Below are positions 6,649 through 12,070 of a DNA stretch of 12,070 bases, one piece after another. The notes under the pieces are model-generated. The model had not been told where the DNA came from, made no database searches, and worked only from the letters and a program-made list of their open reading frames with translations. The translations under genes and the position numbers were made by a program. The stretch is from Dongia_B sp035539075 (GTDB lineage: Bacteria > Pseudomonadota > Alphaproteobacteria > Dongiales > Dongiaceae), in contig DATLJB010000077.1 of NCBI GenBank assembly GCA_035539075.1, positions 1-12,070 on the forward strand, read 5' to 3'. Positions within the stretch are counted from its first letter, which is position 1. Each line of letters begins with the position of its first letter.

Positions 6649-6657
6649 TTATCCACA
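6649..6657 (+). promoter_or_regulatory. Perfect DnaA-box sequence TTATCCACA
   Basis: This is an exact match to the consensus DnaA box, lying in the non-coding DNA between the deacetylase gene and the xseB promoter. Only one copy is visible and no AT-rich unwinding region adjoins it, so it is not an origin. It could titrate DnaA, regulate xseB, or be chance (about 0.09 expected in a window of this length at equal base composition). Confidence 0.3.
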
Positions 6658-6715
6658 GGTTCTCGCCGCCGGTAAGTCGCTAAAAGAACGGCTGAAATCC
6701 TGGCCGGCAGGACAC

Positions 6716-6744
6716 TTGCTGCCGCTGGTCCGGCCCCTTATGAT
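6716..6744 (+). promoter_or_regulatory. Sigma70-like promoter of the xseB-ispA operon
   Basis: -35 TTGCTG (6716-6721) and -10 TATGAT (6739-6744) are spaced by 17 bases. The -10 matches TATAAT at five of six positions; the -35 keeps the TTG core only. The predicted start near 6751 leaves a leader of about 88 bases that contains the hairpin, T-run and small ORF described separately. Confidence 0.5.
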
Positions 6745-6764
6745 GCCGCCGAGTTGCCAATGCC

Positions 6765-6824
6765 GCCGCATGTCCGGCAGGAGCCTTTGATGGGCGCCGG
6801 GACATCTGTGCGGCTGCTTTTTTT
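6765..6824 (+). terminator. Hairpin plus seven T in the xseB leader (candidate attenuator)
   Basis: GCCGCA (6765-6770) pairs with TGCGGC (6809-6814), and TGTCCGGC (6771-6778) pairs with GCCGGGACA (6796-6804) with one bulged G; a TCTG bulge separates the two stems on the 3' side. After TGC comes a run of seven T (6818-6824). This is the form of an intrinsic terminator, yet it ends only 14 bases before the xseB ATG, leaving no room for a promoter after it. It therefore looks like a leader attenuator and not an end-of-gene terminator. Confidence 0.5.
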
Positions 6825-6837
6825 GGATAAGAGTTGA
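6790..6837 (+). CDS. Putative 15-residue leader peptide upstream of xseB
   Basis: The reading frame MGAGTSVRLLFLDKS starts at an ATG preceded by AGGAG at ideal spacing (6779-6783, six bases) and ends with TGA one base before the xseB ATG (TGAAATG). It is in a different frame from xseB. The ribosome-binding site and ATG fall in the loop of the leader hairpin, and the codons CTG CTT TTT TTG read through its T-run. Translating it would disrupt the hairpin's 3' arm and deliver ribosomes to xseB. An in-frame ATG at 6760 would extend it but lacks a ribosome-binding site. The ORF and site are directly visible; that it is translated or regulatory is inference. Confidence 0.4.
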   Translation: MGAGTSVRLLFLDKS

Positions 6838-6838
6838 A

Positions 6839-7120
6839 ATGGCCGAAATCGATAAATCCGGAGAAGGGAAGGCTGCGGCTAAATTGCCCGCCGATATTTC
6901 CGGTCTTAGTTTCGAGGAAGCGCTCGCGGAGCTGCAGGATCTGGTCAAGCGGCTGGAGCGTGGCGATAACAAGCTCGACGATGCCATCCGTTCCTACGAA
7001 CGGGGGGCGCTGTTGAAGCGGCATTGCGAGGCCAAGCTGCGGGAAGCGCAGTTGAAGGTGGATAAAATCGTTCTTGGTCCCGATGGCGCGGTTTCCACCG
7101 AGCCGGCCAAGCTTGACTGA
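6839..7120 (+). CDS. xseB: Exodeoxyribonuclease VII small subunit
   Basis: A 93-residue protein, slightly longer than the usual roughly 80 because of a charged, disordered N-terminus (MAEIDKSGEGKAAAKLPADI). The XseB core is clear: LSFEEALAELQDLVKRLERG (23-42), then LDDAIRSYERGALLKRHCEAKLREAQLKVDKIV, an antiparallel helical hairpin. Several copies of XseB bind the catalytic XseA subunit to form exonuclease VII, which degrades single-stranded DNA from both ends in repair and recombination. xseA is not in this window. The start at 6839 is one base after the TGA of a possible leader peptide, with a modest AAGAG upstream. xseB leads the compact xseB-ispA-MATE-tlyA run, with 20 bases between it and ispA. 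The call is firm. Confidence 0.95.
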   Translation: MAEIDKSGEGKAAAKLPADISGLSFEEALAELQDLVKRLERGDNKLDDAIRSYERGALLKRHCEAKLREAQLKVDKIVLGPDGAVSTEPAKLD

Positions 7121-7140
7121 TTGTTGAACTGGGGTTTTTC

Positions 7141-8025
7141 GTGTCGATCGAACTTGCTTTGAATGATGCCGCCGCTTCCGTGAACCGGCTGCTTTCCGAC
7201 CTGCTGCCGCCGGTGGATGGCGCGGAGAATCGCGTGGTCGAGGCCATGCGCTATGCGACCATGGGCGGGGGCAAGCGCATCCGCCCCTATCTGCTGCTGC
7301 ATTCGGCCGCCCTTTTCGACGTGTTCCAGGATTATGCCCTGCGCGCGGCGGCCGCGATCGAGATGCTGCATTGCTACAGCCTGGTGCATGACGATCTGCC
7401 GGCCATGGACAACAGCGACCTGCGCCGCGGCCGGCCGACAGCGCATAAGGCCTTCGACGAAGCGACGGCGATTCTCGCCGGCGATGGCCTGCTGACCATG
7501 GCCTTTGAAATCCTCGCCGATCCCAGGACGCATCCCGACGGACAGGTGCGGGCAGATCTGGTTCTGGCGCTTGCCAAGGCCGGCGGTGCCGCCGGCATGG
7601 TGGGCGGGCAGATGATCGATCTCTGGGCCGAGAAGAACGAGCTTGATATCGGTGCCATCACCCGATTGCAGCGCCTGAAGACCGGCGCCATCATCGCCTT
7701 CTCCTGCGAAGCAGGTGGCATTCTCGGTCATGCCTCGACCGCGCAGCGTCACGCGCTGATTTCCTACGCGCATGATCTCGGCCTGGCTTTCCAGATTGTC
7801 GACGATCTCCTCGATGCGGAAGGTGACGCCGCCACCACCGGGAAGCCGGTCGGTGCCGATGCCAAGGCTGGCAAGGCGACCTTCGTCTCGATCCTGGGCA
7901 TCGATCGCGCCCGTGCCCAGGCCAAGCTGCTGGGCGAGCAGGCCAACGGTCATCTCGATATCTTCGGCGCCAAGGCCGATCCGCTGCGTTGGATGACGGA
8001 ATTCGTCCTGACACGTAAAAGCTGA
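7141..8025 (+). CDS. ispA: Farnesyl diphosphate synthase (polyprenyl synthetase)
   Basis: A 294-residue trans-prenyltransferase that condenses isopentenyl diphosphate with dimethylallyl and then geranyl diphosphate, giving farnesyl diphosphate for quinones, hopanoids or carotenoids and undecaprenyl phosphate. Motifs: GGGKRIRPYLLL (42-53, K45 and R48 bind diphosphate), the first aspartate-rich motif in LVHDDLPAMDNSDLRRGRPTAH region (D84, D85, D90), GQMIDL (156-161), KTGAII (170-175) and the second aspartate-rich motif DDLLD (221-225). The two residues between the first aspartates and the later D follow the bacterial (type II) farnesyl synthase pattern DDxxxxD. Aromatic-free YS at 79-80 (CYSLVHDD) is the usual chain-length region for IspA. 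The start is GTG at 7141 with GGGG six bases upstream; no better ATG is in frame. A geranylgeranyl product cannot be excluded from sequence alone. Confidence 0.95.
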   Translation: MSIELALNDAAASVNRLLSDLLPPVDGAENRVVEAMRYATMGGGKRIRPYLLLHSAALFDVFQDYALRAAAAIEMLHCYSLVHDDLPAMDNSDLRRGRPTAHKAFDEATAILAGDGLLTMAFEILADPRTHPDGQVRADLVLALAKAGGAAGMVGGQMIDLWAEKNELDIGAITRLQRLKTGAIIAFSCEAGGILGHASTAQRHALISYAHDLGLAFQIVDDLLDAEGDAATTGKPVGADAKAGKATFVSILGIDRARAQAKLLGEQANGHLDIFGAKADPLRWMTEFVLTRKS

Positions 8026-8037
8026 CACGAGGATCCA

Positions 8038-9483
8038 ATGGCCGAAGCGGCCCAGCAAGACCGGGATCCTGCGGATCGCCGGATGAGCTGGCGCCGCGGC
8101 AGCCGGATCGAAGAAGCGCTTGCGACGCTGAAACTCTCCAGCCCAATCGCCGCCGGCCTGCTGGCGGAAATGGGCATGGGCGTTGCCGATTATGTCATGG
8201 CCGGCAAGCTCGGCGCCGACCATCTGGCGGCGGCGGGTCTCGGTGTGCAGCTGCTCTTCACGTTCCATCTTCTGCCCATGGGGGCACTGGGCAGCGTCAG
8301 CGCCCTGGCCGCCCAGGCACTGGGGGCCGAAGATCAGGCACAGGTCAGCCGGGTGGTACGGCAGGGGCTGCGCTTTGCCCTCTGTCTTGTCGTGCCGGCG
8401 GTTTTCTGTGCCTTGCTGGTGGCCCCCTTGCTGCGTGCCTCCGGCCACTATGAAGCCACGGTCATCGATCAGGTTGCGGCACTGATCGCCTATGGCCTGC
8501 CGTCGATCCCGGCCGTACTGCTCTTCACGGTGCTGCGCAATTACGTGACGGTCCTGCATCGGCCGATGGTGGCGACCGTAACGGCCCTGATCGCTTTGCC
8601 CCTGACAGTCCTTGGCAATTACATCACCCTGTACGGCCACTTCGGCTGCCCGGCTTTGGGGGTGCCTGGGATCGGCCTTACCATGAGCATCGTCCAGTGG
8701 CTGCAATTGGGGATCATCTTTCTCTACATCAATCGCCAGCCGGTGCTGCGCGGCTATCATGTCTTCACCGATCTGTTGCACAGCGACGGCAAGGTGTTGC
8801 GTGACCTCTGGCGTGTGGGCTGGCCGATCGCTGCCGGCTATGCTTTCGAATCCGGGATGTTCATGACCTCGACGGTGCTGATCGGCGAATTCGGTGTCGC
8901 CACCTTGGCTGCGCACAACGCCGTGCTCAATCTATCCTCGATCAGCTTCATGATCCCCTATGCGATCAGCCAGGCGGCGACTGTGCGGGTCGGCTATGCG
9001 ATCGGCGCAGAGGCCCCCAGGGCGGCGCGGCGCGCCGGCTATACCGGCATTGTCCTCGGCATGATCTGGATGGCCTGCATGGCTTCGGTGCTGACCCTGC
9101 TGCCGCGTCTCCTGCTCGGTTTCTACATGGATGTCGATGCGCCGATCAATGAAGGGGCGGTCGCCCTCGGCCTGACGCTGCTGCCGATCGCCGCTTTGTT
9201 CCAGCTGGTCGATGGCCTGCAGGTGACGACCATCGGCGCCCTGCGCGGCCTCAAGGATACGCGGGTGCCGATGGTGATGTGCGGTTGCGGCTATTGGCTG
9301 GCGGGGTTGGGTAGCGGCTACTGGCTGGCCTTCCATCTCGGCTTCCACGGGCCGGGCCTGTGGTGGGGACTTGCCATCGGCCTGATGGTCTCGGCAACCT
9401 TGCTGTTGTTGCGCTGGAAGCAGATGTCCGATCGGCTGGTGCTGCGGGCCGACCCCGCCGCCGCGCTGTCGGAATCGGTGTGA
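8038..9483 (+). CDS. MATE-family multidrug/cation antiporter (NorM-like)
   Basis: A 481-residue integral membrane protein with the length and repeated layout of MATE transporters: two bundles of six helices related by pseudo-symmetry. Visible features include a basic cytoplasmic N-terminus (RRMSWRRGSR), the first helix with LSSPIAAGLLAEMGMGVADYVMAG, GADHLAAAGLGVQ (matching the family's typical LG...LAA pattern), FGCPALGVPGIGLT in the middle, FGVATLAAHNAVLNLSS and MIPYAISQAATVRVGYAIGA in the second half, and GLKDTRVPMV near the end. MATE pumps export cationic drugs or metabolites using Na+ or H+. The ATG at 8038 follows the ispA stop by 12 bases, with GAGGA five bases before it. In related genomes dxs often occupies this position between ispA and tlyA. 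Base composition looks like that of the neighbours, so a recent acquisition is not evident. The substrate is unknown; a role in exporting an isoprenoid-derived compound is speculative. Confidence 0.92.
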   Translation: MAEAAQQDRDPADRRMSWRRGSRIEEALATLKLSSPIAAGLLAEMGMGVADYVMAGKLGADHLAAAGLGVQLLFTFHLLPMGALGSVSALAAQALGAEDQAQVSRVVRQGLRFALCLVVPAVFCALLVAPLLRASGHYEATVIDQVAALIAYGLPSIPAVLLFTVLRNYVTVLHRPMVATVTALIALPLTVLGNYITLYGHFGCPALGVPGIGLTMSIVQWLQLGIIFLYINRQPVLRGYHVFTDLLHSDGKVLRDLWRVGWPIAAGYAFESGMFMTSTVLIGEFGVATLAAHNAVLNLSSISFMIPYAISQAATVRVGYAIGAEAPRAARRAGYTGIVLGMIWMACMASVLTLLPRLLLGFYMDVDAPINEGAVALGLTLLPIAALFQLVDGLQVTTIGALRGLKDTRVPMVMCGCGYWLAGLGSGYWLAFHLGFHGPGLWWGLAIGLMVSATLLLLRWKQMSDRLVLRADPAAALSESV

Positions 9484-9492
9484 GGCTGGAGC

Positions 9493-10233
9493 ATGGCCAA
9501 GGAACGTGTCGATAAGCTGCTGGTCGATCGCGGTCTCGTCGAAACGCGGTCCAAGGCCCAGGCACTGATCATGGCCGGCCTGGTCTATGTCGATACGCAG
9601 CGCATCGACAAGCCGGGTCAGATGCTGCCGCCTGATTGCAATCTCAGCCTCAAAGGCCAGGACCATCCCTGGGTTTCGCGCGGCGGGATGAAACTGGCCA
9701 AGGCGCTGGAGCATTTCGCTATCGATCCCAGCGGCATGATCGCCGCCGATATCGGCGCCTCGACCGGTGGCTTCACCGACGTCCTGCTCAGCAAGAATGC
9801 TGCCAAGGTGTATGCGGTCGATGTCGGGCATGGGCAGCTGGCCTGGAGGCTGCGCAACGATCCGCGCGTGGTCGTGCTGGAAAAGGTCAATGCGCGGCAT
9901 TTGACGACGGCGGAGATTCCCGACGCGCTGGATATCGTCGTCTGCGATGCCAGTTTCATCGGCCTGCAGACCGTGCTGCCGGCGGTCCTGACGCTGACCA
10001 AGCCGGCGGCTTTCGCCGTGGCCCTGATCAAGCCGCAATTCGAAGTCGGCCCGGGTCAGGTCGGAAAGGGCGGGGTGGTACGCGATCCGGCGCTGCACCA
10101 AGCCGTGGTGGAGCGCATCACCGCCTGGTTTGCCGGCCTGCCGGGGTGGTCGGTGCTCGGCGTGACCGAAAGCCCGATCCTCGGCCCCGAGGGCAACAAG
10201 GAATTCCTCATAGCAGCGCGCCGTTCACCATGA
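9493..10233 (+). CDS. tlyA: TlyA family rRNA (cytidine-2'-O)-methyltransferase
   Basis: A 246-residue protein with an N-terminal S4 RNA-binding domain (about 4-60: RVDKLLVDRGLVETRSKAQALI) and a FtsJ/RrmJ-type methyltransferase domain. Motifs: VSRGGMKLAKAL (61-72, catalytic K67), the SAM-binding ADIGASTGGFTDVLL (85-99), CDASFIGL (151-158, D152), ALIKPQFEVG (177-186, K180) and a C-terminal glutamate in GPEGNKEFL. These fit the K-D-K-E tetrad of 2'-O-methyltransferases. TlyA of Mycobacterium tuberculosis methylates 16S and 23S rRNA and its loss gives capreomycin resistance; the older name hemolysin A is unlikely to describe its main job. The ATG at 9493 has GAGG seven bases upstream and lies nine bases after the MATE stop, so it is the last gene of the operon. 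Its last 26 bases overlap the end of the convergent sppA. Confidence 0.94.
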   Translation: MAKERVDKLLVDRGLVETRSKAQALIMAGLVYVDTQRIDKPGQMLPPDCNLSLKGQDHPWVSRGGMKLAKALEHFAIDPSGMIAADIGASTGGFTDVLLSKNAAKVYAVDVGHGQLAWRLRNDPRVVVLEKVNARHLTTAEIPDALDIVVCDASFIGLQTVLPAVLTLTKPAAFAVALIKPQFEVGPGQVGKGGVVRDPALHQAVVERITAWFAGLPGWSVLGVTESPILGPEGNKEFLIAARRSP

Positions 10234-11995
10234 GCGGCGGCAGCGCCAGTTCCGGCAATTGATGATCGGTGCCGGCCACGCCGCTCAGCACCCCGGCGAG
10301 GCCGAATCGCCGCGCCCAATTCTGCAGCATGCCGATGTCAACCTGGCCGCCGGTGGTTTCTCCACGAATGAGGTGGGAGAGGAAGCGGCTGGTTTCCTGC
10401 CTGTTGGAGGGATATTCGACCAGTGCGATTTCCTGATCCTTCTTCAACCCGGCTTCCTGTTTGGCGAGGTCGATGGCCACCGACCAGCCGCCGAGGGCAT
10501 CCACCAGGCCGCGATCCCTGGCATCGCTGCCGGTCCAGATCTGGCCCTGGGCGATCTGTTCGGTCTTTGCCGGATCAAGGTGGCGACCGCTCGCCACCTT
10601 GCCGGTGAAATCGGCATAAACGACGTCGAGGCTGTGCTGCAGGTTCTGCCACTCGCCGGGCGAGAAATCCCGCACCGCGCTGTCGATATCGGCCTGGGCG
10701 CCGGCCGAGATGCCATCGACGCCGACCGAGAGATTCTTCAGCAGACCGTCGACCACGATCTTGCCGCCGAAGACGCCGATCGAACCGGTGATGGTGCCGG
10801 GCTCGGCGACGATCTTATTGGCGGGAGCCGCCACGAAATAGCCGCCCGAAGCGGCGACGCCGCTCATCGACACGATCACGGGAATATTGGCCGACCGGGC
10901 GCGGTTGACGGCGCGCCAGATGGTATCCGCCGCGGTATAGGAGCCACCCGGTGAATCGACCCGCAAGATGATCGCCGAGACATGATCGGCGATGGCGGCG
11001 TCGAAGGCCTCGCGCAGGGTGTCGGCGCCCATGGTCACCGAGCCGCGGAACGGATCGCTGTCGCTGGGGGCGAGGACGACCGGTCCGGTTCCATAGATGG
11101 TGGCGATCTTCGGGCTGCTCTTGTCGGCGGCGGGCAGCCGCTTCGCATAGTCGGTGAGGCTGATTGCCTTGTCGTGTTCGGCGGTCTGGTCGGTCTCATG
11201 ATCGACGGCGTCGCGATAGGCGAGAACATCGACCAGGCCGGCCTGCTTGCCATCGGCCGCCGAGAGCGGCGCCTGATCTATGGCCTTGCGTACCGCCTGC
11301 GGATCGAGCTTGCGGTCTCGTGCAACGTCGTTCACCACCTGCTGCAGCCAGGAATCCGCCAGTTGCTGCATATTCTGCCGCTGCGGATCGGGCATCGAGG
11401 ATTGCGTGAAGGTGTTGACCGCACCCTTGAATTCCTTGCGCTGCCCCATACGGGCGGTAATGCCGAGGCGGTCGAAGGCGCCCTTCAGGAAAGGCGTCTC
11501 CAGATGAAAGCCGATCAGGCGCAGATCGCCGGAAGGCTGCAGAGTGATCTTGTCGGCGATGCTGGCGAGATAGTAATGCAGCGTTCCATTGCCGCCTTCG
11601 CCGAAGGACTCCGCGAAAGCCTCGACCTTCTTGCCGCCCTTCTTGAAGCTGGCGACGGCGTCGCGGATTTCCTGCACCTGCGCCATATTGATATTGCCGC
11701 GGCCGACATAGAGAACGAGGCGATCGACCCGGTCGTCATGCGCCGCCGCATCCAGCGCCTTGACCAGATCCGGCATGGCGATGCTGCGGCCGAAATCGAA
11801 AGGCAGGCGCACCGGCTGTTCGGTGACGCCGTCGGCGAGATCCAGGGTCAGGGCGGCATGGTCCGGCATCGGCGGCGGTGTGACCGCAAAATGGCGCAAA
11901 GCGAACGCGCCGCTGATCGCAATCAGGATCAGCAGGGCACCGAGACCGGCGCAGACCCAGAGGATAAATTTGCCGATAAACCGGATGACAGCCAT
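10208..11995 (-). CDS. sppA: Signal peptide peptidase SppA, 67-kDa type (protease IV)
   Basis: A 595-residue inner-membrane serine protease that degrades signal peptides left after secretion. A single N-terminal anchor is clear (FILWVCAGLGALLILIAISG, about 10-29), the rest facing the periplasm. Two tandem peptidase S49 domains follow. The catalytic lysine is K190 in the first (RKEFKGAVNTF) and the nucleophile is S383 in the second (GVAASGGYFVA), the pairing of E. coli SppA. Supporting motifs are RVDSPGGSYTA (345-355) and EPGTITGSIGVFGG. The frame is open to the window edge through a GTG at 12070, but MAVIRF at 11995 is preferred: it puts basic residue R5 just before the anchor, and AGGAG and AAGG lie upstream. 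Length fits the long form (E. coli 618), not the short SohB/SppA36K form. The 3' end overlaps tlyA by 26 bases. Confidence 0.95.
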   Translation of the reverse strand: MAVIRFIGKFILWVCAGLGALLILIAISGAFALRHFAVTPPPMPDHAALTLDLADGVTEQPVRLPFDFGRSIAMPDLVKALDAAAHDDRVDRLVLYVGRGNINMAQVQEIRDAVASFKKGGKKVEAFAESFGEGGNGTLHYYLASIADKITLQPSGDLRLIGFHLETPFLKGAFDRLGITARMGQRKEFKGAVNTFTQSSMPDPQRQNMQQLADSWLQQVVNDVARDRKLDPQAVRKAIDQAPLSAADGKQAGLVDVLAYRDAVDHETDQTAEHDKAISLTDYAKRLPAADKSSPKIATIYGTGPVVLAPSDSDPFRGSVTMGADTLREAFDAAIADHVSAIILRVDSPGGSYTAADTIWRAVNRARSANIPVIVSMSGVAASGGYFVAAPANKIVAEPGTITGSIGVFGGKIVVDGLLKNLSVGVDGISAGAQADIDSAVRDFSPGEWQNLQHSLDVVYADFTGKVASGRHLDPAKTEQIAQGQIWTGSDARDRGLVDALGGWSVAIDLAKQEAGLKKDQEIALVEYPSNRQETSRFLSHLIRGETTGGQVDIGMLQNWARRFGLAGVLSGVAGTDHQLPELALPPLMVNGALL

Positions 11996-12031
11996 ATCGC
12001 CTTGGGCTCCTCGCTGGTATAGGGTGCCGGC

Positions 12032-12060
12032 ATGATAGCCGATCACTTTCCTTCTGTCTG
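12032..12060 (-). promoter_or_regulatory. Candidate promoter of sppA
   Basis: On the minus strand, CAGACA (complement of 12055-12060) and TATCAT (complement of 12032-12037) are 17 bases apart. The -10 matches five of six consensus positions and the -35 four of six. The transcript start near 12025 would leave a leader of about 30 bases. The rest of 11996-12070 holds only the sppA ribosome-binding site; the upstream gene is beyond the window. Confidence 0.35.
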
Positions 12061-12070
12061 TTGCCGCCAC

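Noticed and set aside
6994..8916. A 640-codon open frame on the minus strand opposite xseB, ispA and the MATE gene
   Set aside because: It is antisense to three well-supported genes, is rich in Q, R, H and G as expected from the reverse frame of GC-rich coding DNA, and shows no recognisable domain.
8932..10101. A 389-codon minus-strand frame opposite the MATE gene and tlyA
   Set aside because: Same pattern of composition without motifs; the plus-strand genes here have complete family signatures.
10982..12022. A 346-codon plus-strand frame opposite sppA
   Set aside because: Antisense shadow of sppA, with no domain signature and no supporting context.
11996..12070. sppA starting at the GTG at 12070
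   Set aside because: It would put 25 polar residues before the membrane anchor; the ATG at 11995 has better upstream signals and the usual short basic start.

Overview
The window looks like chromosomal core DNA from an alphaproteobacterium. It is GC-rich, densely packed and mostly housekeeping in content. Two things point to the group: the gene order deacetylase, xseB, ispA, (one gene), tlyA, and the DUF992 protein. A Rhodospirillales-type host is a reasonable guess, but that rests on recall of gene order and not on a search. I saw no phage, insertion sequence, CRISPR array, tRNA or rRNA.

Layout. Positions 1-5051 are all on the minus strand: the N-terminal part of an acyl-CoA dehydrogenase (runs off the window), a secreted DUF992 protein, a two-domain threonylcarbamoyl-AMP synthase (Sua5/TsaC) preceded by cysQ in one probable operon, then a metallo-beta-lactamase-fold hydrolase preceded by a paaG-like enoyl-CoA isomerase/hydratase in a second tight operon. 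A 199-base divergent region (5052-5250) separates these from plus-strand genes: a DUF423 membrane protein overlapping a zinc-dependent histone-deacetylase-family amidohydrolase by 4 bases, then xseB, ispA, a MATE-family efflux transporter and tlyA in a compact operon with gaps of 9-20 bases. The end of tlyA overlaps the end of a convergent minus-strand sppA (10208-11995).

Function. The xseB-ispA-tlyA group joins DNA repair (exonuclease VII small subunit), isoprenoid synthesis (farnesyl diphosphate synthase) and rRNA methylation. In many alphaproteobacteria dxs, the first enzyme of the MEP isoprenoid pathway, sits between ispA and tlyA. Here a MATE transporter occupies that slot. The paaG/MBL pair and the acyl-CoA dehydrogenase suggest acyl-CoA or aromatic-acid catabolism. 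CysQ clears 3'-phosphoadenosine 5'-phosphate, and Sua5 makes the t6A precursor for tRNA.

Most interesting non-coding signals. (1) The xseB leader has a good sigma70-like promoter, a long hairpin followed by seven T, and a 15-codon leader ORF whose ribosome-binding site and start lie in the hairpin loop and whose stop lies one base before the xseB ATG. This has the layout of an attenuator or a coupled leader peptide. (2) The cysQ promoter carries two near-identical 13-base direct repeats over and just after its -10. (3) The paaG/DUF423 divergent region has repeated GCGGGAT boxes. I did not find a convincing wholly new multi-gene system; these points are the best candidates for follow-up.
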